Source of the DNA: Actinomadura nitritigenes
GTDB taxonomy: Bacteria; Actinomycetota; Actinomycetes; Streptosporangiales; Streptosporangiaceae
Length of the DNA stretch: 64,000 nucleotides
Direction: 5' to 3'
Assembly (NCBI RefSeq): GCF_017573545.1
Contig: NZ_JAGEOK010000033.1
Location: forward strand, 1 to 64,000
Part shown: positions 8,790-17,863 of the stretch, piece by piece
Numbering within the stretch: position 1 is the first letter of the stretch
Layout of the letters: each line of letters begins with the position of its first letter
Program-made: the position numbers and the translations under genes
Notes under the pieces: model-generated
What the model was told of the DNA's origin: nothing
Databases searched by the model: none
Seen by the model: the letters and a program-made list of their open reading frames with translations, nothing else

Positions 8790-9157
8790 CGGCAGGCCGC
8801 CCATCGAGAAATCCTCGTGGCCACCCCAGCGGCGGCGCTTCGACCTCACGAAGACGCAGTGGACGGTGCGGGCGAAAGGGCAGCTCATTGCTCTTCGGAT
8901 GTTCAGTTGGGCGGTCTGGTCCGGTCGGGTGATCGGCGGAGGCGGCGGCTTCCGAGCCCCCGTGAGCGCGATGGTCTGCAGGAAGTCGCAAGCCTCCGAG
9001 AAGCGCACACCGTTCGGCCAAGGCGCTGCCGACTGAAGGGTGATAATCTTTCGTGCACTATCGTCGGGAAGGTCATGGAACGGGGCGAACGGACCGGCAG
9101 GCATCCGGTCGGCTCTGCGGGTTCGCGTCCCAGAGCGTGAATGGCGGGTACAGCTCA
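8790..9157. other. Intergenic region, no feature recognised
   Basis: About 370 bases between the aldo/keto reductase and the dioxygenase pair. Several short frames are open but none has codon use, a ribosome binding site or a recognisable product. It presumably holds the promoter of the dioxygenase operon. Confidence 0.4.
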
Positions 9158-10378
9158 ATGTACACGACAGGACCAGCAGAGGCCTGCCTCGAGGATGCGA
9201 ACAACATCCTGGTCGCTCCTTCAACGTTGCGAGACCATGACTTGATCCGGGACTTTTTCGGTTCCACGATCACGCACAAGGACCTTGCTTCCGGTTCCCA
9301 CGACCTCGCACATAAGAACGTCTACCTGTGTGGCGATGTATCGGGGATGAACGGCCGCCAGTTGCATGCCGCGGCCCGGGTGTTCGTTATCCGGGAGCTT
9401 TCACACGGATACGACGATGAACCTTGGACGTTCGTCGACCCCGGCCAGGTTCCCATCCGGGTCCACGGCGCCGGCGTGTACTATCGCCGCTTCTTCGGCC
9501 TCGACTCCGATCATTTCGACCGGATCCGCGCGGAGCATGCGTTCCAGTCCCTGACGGAGTCCACCAAGCCTGGAACAGCCCATCGCAGCGGAATCTATCT
9601 GACGCCGGTCACGCGAAACGGCGACGAGCTGCATTTTCGCCTGCTCCGGTGCTCCACGAACCTCTCGGGGCCGACCGAGGGCTTTCGCCCGACCGACACG
9701 CGCATCGTCGAGGCGCTGAACCGCGAGGCCGCCGCCGTCTTCCGGAACCATGCGCCGCTCAATCACGTCCTCGCTCAGATCTACCACAACACCCCCGCCA
9801 CGGAGGAGCGCAAGCAATCCAAGGCCAAGATCTCGGCCCATGCCGACAAGACCAAGGACATGCCCGTCAACGGCATCATGGCCTTCTGCACCTTCTACGA
9901 CCGGCTCGACAAACTGGAACCCATGCCCGAAGACGCCTTCGACTACGGCGTAAAGGGTGTCAGCGGGCTGACCAAGCTCCACTTCCGCCTCAAGAATCCG
10001 ACCGGAGAACGCGATGCCGTCGCGTTCCCCTCGCAGTTCACCGTGACTCTGCATCCCGGCTCCGTGTTCTTCATGCCGCTGTCCACCAACCGCCTGTACA
10101 CGCACGAGATCCGGGCCTCGATGCTGGACGCCGACCTGCTCCCGACCCGCATGGGCTACGTGGTGCGCTGTTCGAGTGCCGAAGCCGTCCACAAGAACGG
10201 CTGCACGTTCCTCAAAGTGGACGGAGATCTGGTGAGGCTGGAGCCGCCCACACCGGCGGGCATGAACGAACTGCGTCGACTGTACGCCGAGGAGAACAAG
10301 ACCTCGTCCTTCATTGATTACGGCGACGCCTTTTTCTTCAGCATGAACACGGGAGACTACATTGCCCCCCGGGCCTAG
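9158..10378 (+). CDS. AlkB-like Fe(II)/2-oxoglutarate dioxygenase, large partner
   Basis: A 406-residue protein whose C-terminal half (about 195-345) has the double-stranded beta-helix signature of Fe(II)/2-oxoglutarate oxygenases. The first iron ligands are in ISAHADKT (His228, Asp230) and the distal His is in RLYTHEIRAS (His316). The following TRMGYVVR segment resembles the Arg-rich 2-oxoglutarate-binding end of AlkB. The N-terminal 190 residues match no family I recognise. Start uncertain: ATG at 9158 without a good ribosome binding site, with a GTG at 9137 as alternative. Its stop overlaps the start of the next gene, also a dioxygenase. The stretch is visibly less GC-rich than its neighbours, which fits horizontal transfer. 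Substrate (nucleic acid, protein or small molecule) unknown. Confidence 0.7.
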   Translation: MYTTGPAEACLEDANNILVAPSTLRDHDLIRDFFGSTITHKDLASGSHDLAHKNVYLCGDVSGMNGRQLHAAARVFVIRELSHGYDDEPWTFVDPGQVPIRVHGAGVYYRRFFGLDSDHFDRIRAEHAFQSLTESTKPGTAHRSGIYLTPVTRNGDELHFRLLRCSTNLSGPTEGFRPTDTRIVEALNREAAAVFRNHAPLNHVLAQIYHNTPATEERKQSKAKISAHADKTKDMPVNGIMAFCTFYDRLDKLEPMPEDAFDYGVKGVSGLTKLHFRLKNPTGERDAVAFPSQFTVTLHPGSVFFMPLSTNRLYTHEIRASMLDADLLPTRMGYVVRCSSAEAVHKNGCTFLKVDGDLVRLEPPTPAGMNELRRLYAEENKTSSFIDYGDAFFFSMNTGDYIAPRA

Positions 10379-11132
10379 CATCTCGAATGAGATCCTCTCG
10401 TACGCCTTGCCGGCCGAGGAGGACCTCTTTGCGGAGCTGACCGCGTCGGCTCGCTTGGAGGATGTGGGGAAGGGCCGGCGTGGCGCCGTGCTCGCCAGGA
10501 CCGACGAGGCGAATTGCGTGCCTCTCGTCCGCACCACCACCCGATACGGCAACCCGACGCAGCGTTTCCGGGCGGTGCACGAACGGCTGGCGCAGCGGAT
10601 TCAAGAGCACGCGGCGCTTCCGGTCGGCTTCAACAACGCTCTCATCGAGAGCTACACGAACGCCTACAGAACCATGGGCAGCCATTCCGACCAGGCCCTC
10701 GATCTGGCCGACGGGTCGTTCATCGCCGTCTTCTCGTGCTATCAGCATGCCGAAGCGAAACCGCCGAGAAAGCTGATCTTCGAATCAAAGGGCGCCGGCG
10801 GAGAGAAGTTCGAGATCCCCCTTGCCCACAACGGTATCGTGGCGTTCTCCACCGACTCGAATCGGCGACTCAAGCACAAGATCGTGCTGGACCCGTCCGC
10901 CCAGACGACGGGCAACCAATGGCTGGGCGTGACCTTCCGGACGTCGAAGACCCTCATTCGGTTTCGCAACGGGCAGGCCTACCTCCCGCAGAGTGCGCGC
11001 CTCACGCTGGCCGACGATGAGCAGAAGAGCGAGTTCTACCGGCTACGGCGCCGTGAGAACAATGAAACGGACTTCGTCTATCCCGTGCTGACGTACACCA
11101 TCAGCGGGAGCGATCTGGTGCCGCCCGTCTGA
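10362..11132 (+). CDS. AlkB-like Fe(II)/2-oxoglutarate dioxygenase, small partner
   Basis: A 256-residue protein of AlkB-like architecture. It has FNNALIESYTNAYRTMGSHSD (split here as FNNALIESY and MGSHSD), giving His108 and Asp110 as iron ligands. RRLKHKIVLD gives His172, and WLGVTFRTSK gives the Arg that would bind 2-oxoglutarate. It starts with TTG, preceded by GGGAG at 6-7 bases, inside the end of the upstream dioxygenase gene (17-base overlap), so translation is coupled. The two proteins share the pattern N..L..Y....HxD....G.ia.f, so they are probably distant paralogues acting as a pair. DNA/RNA demethylation or natural-product oxidation are both possible. Confidence 0.75.
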   Translation: MPPGPSISNEILSYALPAEEDLFAELTASARLEDVGKGRRGAVLARTDEANCVPLVRTTTRYGNPTQRFRAVHERLAQRIQEHAALPVGFNNALIESYTNAYRTMGSHSDQALDLADGSFIAVFSCYQHAEAKPPRKLIFESKGAGGEKFEIPLAHNGIVAFSTDSNRRLKHKIVLDPSAQTTGNQWLGVTFRTSKTLIRFRNGQAYLPQSARLTLADDEQKSEFYRLRRRENNETDFVYPVLTYTISGSDLVPPV

Positions 11133-11288
11133 CCTTGATCGTCAGGAACGGAAGTCGGGCTGCTCGGCGCGGTCTACGGCGAACTCGGCGTCCGCCCGGT
11201 CGAACGCTACCGCCGCGCCCTCGGCGATGCCCGACCTGCTCGCGGTCGTCCGGGCGCTCGCAAGGCCGCCGTCCGGGCGAGGCAGGGA

Positions 11289-13975
11289 TCAGCGGTCGAG
11301 GAGGCCGCACTCGCGGGCGCGGGCGGCGGCCTCCGTCCGGGTGGCCACGCCGAGCTTGGTGAGGATGCGCGCCACGTGGGTGGCCACGGTGTTGGCGGAG
11401 ATGAAAAGCTCCGCGGCGATCTGCGGGTTCGACCGGCCGCGGGCGAGCACCCTCAGCACGTCCAGCTCCCGGCGGGTCAGACCGTGGCCGTTGCCCGGGG
11501 CGTCCGCGACGTCGCCGAGGCGCCCCCGGGACGCCAGGTCGTCAATGCGGGCCAGCAGCGGCGCGGCGCCCAGCCCGGCCGCGAGGGCACGGGCCTCCCG
11601 CAGCCGGGACCGGGCGCCCGGACGGTTGTTGGACGCGAGCGCGGCGGCCGCGCCCTCCGCCAGCACGACGGCCGTCTCGTAGGGGTTGCGCAGAGCGCGC
11701 CACGCGTCCGCGGCCCCGTCCCAGGCAGACAGCTCACCGGGCGAGGTCAGCGCGTGGAAGGTGCGGCGCTGGGCACTGATCACCGGGGTTGCGGCCGGCA
11801 GGGAGTCGAGCATGCGGGCCAGTTCCCCGAGCCGGTCCGCGGTCTGGTCCGCGACCTGCCGGTTCCGCGGCGCCGCCGTCCGCCGGAGCCGCTGCGCCCG
11901 CGCCCCGAGCACCGCGAGCCGCGCCGTGTCGTGCGGCGGCCAGACCTCCGCCGCCGGCAGGTGCTCCCCCACGATCCGGTCGGCGGCCTCCGGGTCGTCC
12001 CGGCCGAGCGCGTGGGCGATGCGCAGCAGGGCGAACCAGGACGTCGCCTCGACCGCGCCGGACGTGTGCCGCACGAACTCGGTCAGCTGGCGCAGCAGCG
12101 TCTCGAACCGGCCGGTCTCGCCCCGCCAGTGCATCACGTCGGCGGTGACGAGGCGCAGGTAGGCCGTGTAGAGCGGGGGCGGTGCCAGGGCGAGGGCGTC
12201 GCCGACGACCTCCAGCGCCTCGTCCCAGCGTCCGAGCGAGCACAGCGGGACGGCGCGGACGGTGGCGAGCATGCTGCCGCGCGACCGGCCCTGGCCGAGC
12301 CGCTCGGCCGCCCGCTGCCCGGTGCGGGCGAGCGCGGCCGCCTCCTCGTAGTGGCCCGCGCCCGCGAGGTGGCTCGCCTCCCATTGGAAGGTGGTCAGGA
12401 ACGTGTGCGCGTCCCCCGCGGCCTCGGCGGCGCGGCGCGCCTCGGCGAACGTGCGGCGCGTCCGCTCCTGGTGACCGTCCAGGCCGTGCAGCGCCGCCAG
12501 GACGAGCAGCGCGGGTGCGCGCAGCGCGTCGGCGCCGAGGCGTTCGGCGATGTCGAGGGCCTCGGCCGCCTGGCGCCGGGCGTCGCCGGCGTCGCTCGCC
12601 ATGAAGTCGGCGAACGCCGAAGCCGACAGCAGGCGGCTGCGCAGCGGATCCGCCGACCCTGGCGGCACCAGCTCGACCGCCCGGCGCAGATCCTCGCGCC
12701 CCGTTCCGTCGAGCCGGCTCCGCAACCGGCCGCGCAGGCCGAGCAGCCGCGCGACGCGCTCCGGTTCGGCCGCCGGGTCCAGCTCGTCCAGCGCGGCGGT
12801 GCCGTACGCCACGCCCGCGGCGGACCTGCCCGCCGCGAACGCCGCCGCCGCGGCGCGCTCCAGCACGGCCGTGCGGTTCGCGCCGACGAGCCCGGCCGCG
12901 TCCGGCACCTTCTCCCACTGCTTCAGGACCAGCTCCAGCAGGTGGAGCTCCTCGTCGTAGGCGTTCTGCCGCGCCGCGAGGCCGGCCGCGTCCCAGGCGG
13001 CGGGCAGCGCCCGCGCGAACTCGCCCGCGGCCGTCCAGTGCTCCGCCAGGGCCGTGCCGCCGCCGGCGCGTTCGGCGAGCTCCTCGGCGCACCGGGCGTG
13101 CATGCGGCGCCGCCGGTCCGGCGGCAGCGCCTCGTACACCGCCTCGCGGATGAGGTCGTGCCGGATCGCGTACCCGTCCTCCCGCGCCACCACCAGGTCG
13201 CGCCCGGTCAGCTCGTCGAGGGCGGCCCGGAGGCGGTCCCCGGACTCGCCGGCGACGTCGCGGACCAGGTCGTCGGGGAGGTCGGCACCCGCGACCGCGA
13301 GGGCCTCCAGCGCCTCCCGGGCCGGCCCCGGCAGATCGGTGATCCGGGCCAGCAGCAGGCTCCGCAGGTCGCCGGACGGTGCCTCGCCCGCGTTGCTCAG
13401 CGCCTCGACGAACAGCGGGTTCCCGCCGCTGCGCCGGTGGATCCGCGCGCTGCGCGCCGTGTCGGGCGCCCTCCCGTCCACGGCCGCGAGCAGCGCGGCG
13501 ACATGCCCCTGCTCCAGCGGGCCGAGGACGATGCGCTCCACCGCGCCGCCGCGGCCGAGCTCCGCGAGCATCCGCCGGTTCGGATGCCCCGCGGCCGGCT
13601 CTCCCGTGCGGACGGTCCCGACCAGCAGGACGGCGCCGTCCGCGAGGTTGCGGGCCAGGTAGGCGAACAGCTCGCGGCTCGACGCGTCCGCCCAGTGCAG
13701 GTCCTCCACGACGACCACGACGGGCCGCGCCTCGGCCACCCGGCACAGCAGGGTGAGCATCTCCTCCAGCAGCCTGGTCGGCCCCTACCGCGCGGGCGCC
13801 GGCCCGAGGTCGGGCAGCCAGTCGCCGAGCGCGGTGCCCGCCGGCGGCAGCAGCGCCGCCACCGGCGCCAGTCCGAACCGGCGCACCAGACCCCGCAGGA
13901 CGGCGACGAACGGCACGTACGGGGCACCCTCCGAGCCCAGCTCCAGGCACCCGCCCCACACCACCAGGGGACTGC
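11289..13975 (-). pseudogene. LuxR-family ATPase regulator, 5'-truncated with internal stop
   Basis: Remnant of a large ATP-binding LuxR regulator. The C-terminal helix-turn-helix is intact (LTRRELDVLRVLARGRSNPQ, ending GVATRTEAAARA), as are the TPR-like middle and the Walker B segment VVVVVEDLHWAD. Reading upstream, an in-frame TAG (13785-13787) interrupts otherwise clear family sequence: LGDWLPDLGPAPAR before it and GPTRLLEEMLTLLC after it. Homology continues only to about 13975 (LVVWGGCLELG). There it meets a RibD-like fragment on the other strand, so the Walker A region and the true start are gone. A frame from the ATG at 13760 is still open for 823 residues and could make a protein without Walker A, but no ribosome binding site supports it. 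Confidence 0.85.
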
Positions 13976-14205
13976 GCGCTCAGGAGGGCGGCGACATCAT
14001 CGTCCTGGCCAGCACCAGCGTCATCCGCGCCCTGATCGAGGCCGACGAACTGGACCGGCTCAGCATCACCCTCTGCCCCGAGCTCGTGGGCGGCGGCGCC
14101 CACCTGTTCAACGACGCGACGCCCCGCTCGTCCTGGTCCCTGACCAGCACCGCCGCCACCGAGAGCGGCGCCCTCTGCCTCATCTACGACCGCGTCGACG
14201 CCTGA
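13971..14205 (+). pseudogene. RibD/dihydrofolate-reductase-like gene, C-terminal fragment
   Basis: About 77 codons matching the C-terminal part of the RibD C-terminal (DHFR-like) family. Recognisable pieces are EGGDIIVLASTSVIRAL, then ELDRLSITLCPELVGGGAHLF, and a typical ending ESGALCLIYDRV. The first 100 or so residues expected for the family, including the start and the NADPH-binding N-terminus, are absent. The sequence instead runs directly into the truncated LuxR gene on the opposite strand. One deletion across two divergent genes would produce exactly this. A terminator follows at 14245. Confidence 0.85.
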
Positions 14206-14244
14206 CGGGCGGAGACGGTGGCCTGCGAAGGCAGATCGGGAATG

Positions 14245-14282
14245 GAGGAGCCCCGCGATGTTCGGTCATCGCGGGGCTCCTC
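14245..14282. terminator. Intrinsic terminator hairpin
   Basis: Perfect 16-base arms (14245-14260 and 14267-14282) with a 6-base TTCGGT loop lie 39 bases after the RibD-like fragment. It was probably that gene's original terminator and is still intact. Confidence 0.8.
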
Positions 14283-14389
14283 GCCCGCGGAGGGTGCATC
14301 CCGTCGACGGAGCCGACGTTTGTCAGGTGCGGTGGCCGGCCGTGGGGTTCAGGAGCAGGGGCGACGCCGAGTTCGTGGCCGGCCCAGGG

Positions 14390-14482
14390 TCAGGCGCGTC
14401 GCCCGCCGTCGATCGACATCGCGATCCCGGTGACGTAGGTCGCGGCGTCCGAGCAAAGCCAGACCGCCGCCCCCGACACCCC
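14390..14482 (-). pseudogene. C-terminal stub of a short-chain dehydrogenase
   Basis: Thirty codons reading GVSGAAVWLCSDAATYVTG and then IAMSIDGGRRA, followed by TGA. This is the standard C-terminal end of an SDR enzyme, in which the VTG..M.IDGG strand closes the Rossmann fold. Everything upstream is missing: the reading frame continues into the neighbouring sugar kinase region without SDR sequence. It lies between the RibD fragment and the sugar kinase and adds a third broken gene to this zone. Confidence 0.7.
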
Positions 14483-14547
14483 CGAACGCGCGGGCCGAAA
14501 GGACGGCCCGCGCTCTCGTGCCGGCCGCCCGCCGGCGCGGGCCCGCC

Positions 14548-15441
14548 TCACAGGAACGCTTTGAGCTCTTCCTTGGTCGGGGGGTCCGCGCCGGGGCGGG
14601 TACAGGTGATGGCGGCCGAGGCCAGCGCGTCCGCGAGGGGGCCTGACAACGTTGTCTCGTCGGCTCGGGTCAGGGCGCCGGGTTCCAGCAGGCCCGCGGA
14701 CAGGAGGCCCGACAGCAGGCCGGACATGAACGCGTCGCCCGCGCCCACCGTGTCCGCGACCTCGACCGGCGGGGCCGGGCGCTCGAACCGGCCGGACGCG
14801 GTGACGGCGACACAGCCGCGCGCGCCCCGCGTGACGACGACCAGCGCCGGGCCGAGGCCGCGCCACCGGTGCGCGACCTGCACAGGGTCCTCCGCGGGAT
14901 AGAGCCAGGCGAGATCCTCGTCGCTGGCCTTGACGACGTCGCTGAGCCCCACCTGGCGTTCGACCCGCAGCCGCTCGCACGCCCGGTCGCCCAGCAGCCG
15001 CGGCCTGATGTTCGGGTCGTAGCTCACCACGGGCGCCGCGGCCATCGCCGCCTCGACCGGTGCGGCGGCCATCGCCGCGGCCAGGGACCCGGCGTGCAGG
15101 ACGGCCGTGTCCGGCGGCAGTTCCAGGGCGGGCACGTCCCAGGAGATCGCGAAGTCGTAGGACGGGACGCCCGCGCCGTCCACCGTCACGACGGCGAGCG
15201 GCGTGAACGGCGCCGGATGCACGGACGGCGCCACCCCGGCGGCCGTCAGGTGCCCGGTGACCAGGCGACCGAAGGCGTCGCCGCCGAGGGTGGTCACGAG
15301 CGTCACGGGGCTGCCGAGCCGGCCGAGCCCGACGGCGATGTTGGCGGGACCGCCGCCGGGATCCGCGCGGAAGCGCCGCCCGCCGGACTCCGCCACGAGA
15401 TCGACGAGAGCCTCGCCGACCACCACGATTCCAGTCATCAC
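14548..15441 (-). CDS. PfkB-family carbohydrate kinase (fructokinase-like)
   Basis: A 297-residue ribokinase/PfkB-fold sugar kinase. The N-terminal PfkB signature is GGGPANIAVGLGRLG. The second signature is DTVGAGDAFMSGLL, with Asp as catalytic base and the GAGD anion hole. Two ATGs in a row (15441, 15438) both sit near GAGGAGG. The gene follows a phosphomannose isomerase by 22 bases and is surely cotranscribed with it. Together they suggest phosphorylation of fructose or a similar ketose and interconversion with mannose 6-phosphate. A perfect LacI-type operator lies inside its 3' end (14645-14656). Exact sugar not provable from sequence. Confidence 0.9.
   Translation of the reverse strand: MMTGIVVVGEALVDLVAESGGRRFRADPGGGPANIAVGLGRLGSPVTLVTTLGGDAFGRLVTGHLTAAGVAPSVHPAPFTPLAVVTVDGAGVPSYDFAISWDVPALELPPDTAVLHAGSLAAAMAAAPVEAAMAAAPVVSYDPNIRPRLLGDRACERLRVERQVGLSDVVKASDEDLAWLYPAEDPVQVAHRWRGLGPALVVVTRGARGCVAVTASGRFERPAPPVEVADTVGAGDAFMSGLLSGLLSAGLLEPGALTRADETTLSGPLADALASAAITCTRPGADPPTKEELKAFL
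14645..14656. promoter_or_regulatory. Intragenic LacI-family operator copy
   Basis: GACAACGTTGTC, a perfect 12-bp palindrome identical to the operator in front of manA, lies inside the 3' part of the kinase gene, about 1.9 kb from the promoter-proximal copy. An auxiliary site for DNA looping or a roadblock is plausible; its presence in coding sequence is directly seen, its function is inference. Confidence 0.55.
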
Positions 15442-15463
15442 GCCTCCTCGGCGACACGAGCGA

Positions 15464-16498
15464 TCACGGCGCCGAACCGTCCGCCACCGGAGGCAGGCAC
15501 CGCAGGACCTCGACGTCGCCGTGCACCGTCGCGGGCCCTGCCCCGTAGGGGACGAGGACGGTCCGCCCGGCGCCTAGCGGGACCATGCCGTCCGCGCCGC
15601 GCAGTTCGCCGGAGCCGTGCAGCACGATCAACACCGCGAAGCTCGGATCCAGTTCCGCGCCCGCGCCGACGAGCTCGGCGCGGAAGAACGGGTCGGCGCC
15701 CTCGGGCCACACCCGCCGCACGCCGGGCCGCGCCTCGGGCAGCTCGGACGGACGCCGGACGAGCCGTCCGACCTCCTCGGCGCCGTGGCCGCGACCGTCG
15801 ACGCACCGCACGGCGGTGTCCCAGCCGAGCCGCAGGTCGGCGTCCGCGCCCGCAGGCAGGAAGCCCTCCCACTCGATCACGATGCTGAAGTCGGTCGGCT
15901 CCTGGACCTCCACGAGGAAGACCCCGGCGTCGATGGCGTGCGGGAGCCCGGCCGGGATCAGCACGGCATCGCCCGGACGGACCGCTACCTCGTTCATCGC
16001 GCCCAGCAGCGCCGCACCGTTCTGCGTGCGGATCCACTCGCGCAGGCGGTCGTCCCCGACGTCCTCCCGGAAGCCGAGGTGGACACGCCCCTCACCGCCG
16101 TCCGGCACGTCCATGACCAGCCACGCCTCGGTCTTGCCGAACACGCTGCCGAGGTGGTCGCGCGCGAACTCCCGGGTCGGGTGGACGTGCACCGGAAGCC
16201 GCTGCCCCGCGTCGAGCAGCTTCACGAGCAGCGCCGGAGACTCCCCCCACGCGCGCACATGCTCCGGCCCCAGCCATCCGGCCGGGTCCTCGGCGATCGC
16301 CGTGCGCAACGACCGCCCGTCGGGCAGGACCGTCAGCCCCGCGTCGCCGCCGAACCGGCTGGTCGCCGAGCCCACCCAGTCCTCGGGACGGTACTCGTCG
16401 GGCGGCGGCGCACCACGGAAACGACCGATACCGGCGCCGCCCCGGTAGAAGTGCCGGGGCTGGTTGGCGGGCAGGGCAACGGGGCGGAGCTCAGGCAT
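15464..16498 (-). CDS. manA: Mannose-6-phosphate isomerase, class I
   Basis: A 344-residue type I phosphomannose isomerase (cupin fold, zinc-dependent) interconverting mannose 6-phosphate and fructose 6-phosphate. The zinc site is visible: the Gln-His pair in QRLPVHVHPT, Glu in KTEAWLV, and the distal His in PAGLPHAID followed by EVQEPTDFS. Length is usual for the family. First gene of the manA-kinase operon, divergent from the LacI regulator, with an operator 52 bases before its start. The ribosome binding site is short-spaced (GAGGA, 3 bases). Confidence 0.93.
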   Translation of the reverse strand: MPELRPVALPANQPRHFYRGGAGIGRFRGAPPPDEYRPEDWVGSATSRFGGDAGLTVLPDGRSLRTAIAEDPAGWLGPEHVRAWGESPALLVKLLDAGQRLPVHVHPTREFARDHLGSVFGKTEAWLVMDVPDGGEGRVHLGFREDVGDDRLREWIRTQNGAALLGAMNEVAVRPGDAVLIPAGLPHAIDAGVFLVEVQEPTDFSIVIEWEGFLPAGADADLRLGWDTAVRCVDGRGHGAEEVGRLVRRPSELPEARPGVRRVWPEGADPFFRAELVGAGAELDPSFAVLIVLHGSGELRGADGMVPLGAGRTVLVPYGAGPATVHGDVEVLRCLPPVADGSAP

Positions 16499-16549
16499 TC
16501 GTCCTCATCCGGGGGGCGGCTGGCGTCACGCCTACGATCTCCGCGACAA

Positions 16550-16561
16550 GACAACGTTGTC
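16550..16561. promoter_or_regulatory. LacI-family operator O1
   Basis: GACAACGTTGTC, a perfect palindrome with the central CG step typical of LacI/GalR sites, lies 52 bases upstream of the manA start. It probably overlaps the operon promoter and mediates repression by the adjacent LacI-family protein. Confidence 0.75.
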
Positions 16562-16636
16562 AAGAATTCAGGAGGGCAGATCGGCGAGTCGGCCGAACCA
16601 GCACCGCTGACACGCACTCTGGCTCGCAAGCAGGCT

Positions 16637-16648
16637 GATAACGTTGTC
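16637..16648. promoter_or_regulatory. LacI-family operator O2
   Basis: GATAACGTTGTC, one base different from O1, lies 87 bp from O1 and 100 bases before the lacI-type gene. It is well placed for autoregulation of the repressor and cooperative binding with O1. Confidence 0.7.
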
Positions 16649-16747
16649 GCGGGCGCTGCGATCGCGCGGTGAGCCGCCAGGCGAGCCGGAACGACGCAGC
16701 ACCCGTGGAAGGAAGGCCGCCAGGGCCTGACGCCAAGGGCGGGTGCG

Positions 16748-17746
16748 ATGAAGAGACCTACGATCTCGGATGTGGCGGCCGTCGCCGGGGTCAGCCCGAA
16801 GACGGTGTCCCGCGTGATCAACAACGAGCCGAACGTGCGTCCGGAGCTGGCCGAGCGGGTGCTCGCCGCCATCGGCGAGCTGGGATTCCGGCGCAACGCG
16901 ATGGCGAGTTCGCTGCGGTCGGGCCGGGAGACCGCGACGATCGGGCTGATCATCGAGGATCTGGCCAACCTGTTCTACTCGACGATCGCGGCGGAGGTGG
17001 CGCGGGTCGCGCGGGCGCACGACACCCATCTGATCACCGTCAGCTCGGAGGAGGACCCCGAGCTGGAGCAGCGCCAGTTCGCGCAGCTCTGCCAGCGCCG
17101 GGTGGACGGGCTGGTCATCGTCCCTGCGGGCGCCGACCACTCCTACACGCGGCCCGAAGCGGAGATGGGCATGCGGATGGTCTTCCTGGACCGTCCGCCG
17201 TCGGGCGTCCTCGCCGACAGTGTCCTCGTGGACAACGAGGCGGGCGCTCGGGCGGGGATCGCGAGCCTGCTGGCGGACGGGCACCGCCGGATCGGCGTGG
17301 TCGTCGACTCTCCGGCGATCCACACGGCGCGGGAGCGGCTTGCCGGGGTGCGGACGGCGCTGGCGGGCGCCGGCGTCCCCTACGACGACTCCCTGGTGCG
17401 GGTCGGTGTCAGCGATCCGGACGGAGCAGCCCGCGCGGTCGCCGCCATGCTGGACGCGAACGATCCGCCGACCGCGTTCTTCACCGGCAACAACCGGATC
17501 ACCGTCGGCGCCGTGCGGGAGCTGTACCGCCGGGGTTCCGGCGCGGCGCTGATGGGTTTCGACGACTTCGAGCTGTCCGCGCTGATGCCGCGGCCGCTGA
17601 CCGTGATCGCCTATGACGTGCGGGAGCTCGGCCGCGCCGCCGCCGTCCGGCTCTTCGAGCGGATCGGCGGCGACGCGTCCTGGCCGTCCGAGATCACGAT
17701 CCCCACCCGCCTCGTCCAGCGGGGCGTCGAGCCGGGCGCCACCTAG
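16748..17746 (+). CDS. LacI-family transcriptional repressor
   Basis: A 332-residue LacI/GalR repressor. The N-terminal headpiece (1-55) shows TISDVAAVAGVSPKTVSRVI and the hinge helix around residue 50. The periplasmic-binding-protein-like effector domain follows from GLIIEDLANLFYS, with the usual D-R-P-P turn (FLDRPPSG) and GFDDFELSALM near the end. It is divergent from manA and the sugar kinase and surely controls them through the GACAACGTTGTC sites. The effector is likely a sugar or sugar phosphate of that pathway. Confidence 0.93.
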   Translation: MKRPTISDVAAVAGVSPKTVSRVINNEPNVRPELAERVLAAIGELGFRRNAMASSLRSGRETATIGLIIEDLANLFYSTIAAEVARVARAHDTHLITVSSEEDPELEQRQFAQLCQRRVDGLVIVPAGADHSYTRPEAEMGMRMVFLDRPPSGVLADSVLVDNEAGARAGIASLLADGHRRIGVVVDSPAIHTARERLAGVRTALAGAGVPYDDSLVRVGVSDPDGAARAVAAMLDANDPPTAFFTGNNRITVGAVRELYRRGSGAALMGFDDFELSALMPRPLTVIAYDVRELGRAAAVRLFERIGGDASWPSEITIPTRLVQRGVEPGAT

Positions 17747-17766
17747 GGGCGCCCACCCGGGACGCA

Positions 17767-17835
17767 ATGGGAGACGCCGGTGCGTTGCGGCTGGACGGAC
17801 CGCACTTCCCCGACTGATGCGCCGGCGTCTCCCAT
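17767..17835. terminator. Long-loop inverted repeat between convergent genes
   Basis: Perfect 14-base arms (17767-17780 and 17822-17835) separated by 41 bases lie between the ends of the lacI gene and the M24-fold gene. A shared terminator is likely, though the long loop is atypical. Confidence 0.5.
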
Positions 17836-17863
17836 CGGCCCGGGTCGGTGAGTCCCGCCCCTC

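Noticed and set aside
11133..11288. Possible gene remnant between the dioxygenase pair and the LuxR pseudogene
   Set aside because: A short frame looks protein-like (LLGAVYGELGVRPVERYRRA) but I cannot tie it to any family.
14390..15457. Minus-strand 355-codon frame covering the sugar kinase
   Set aside because: Only its last 30 codons resemble an SDR; the rest is an out-of-frame reading of the kinase.
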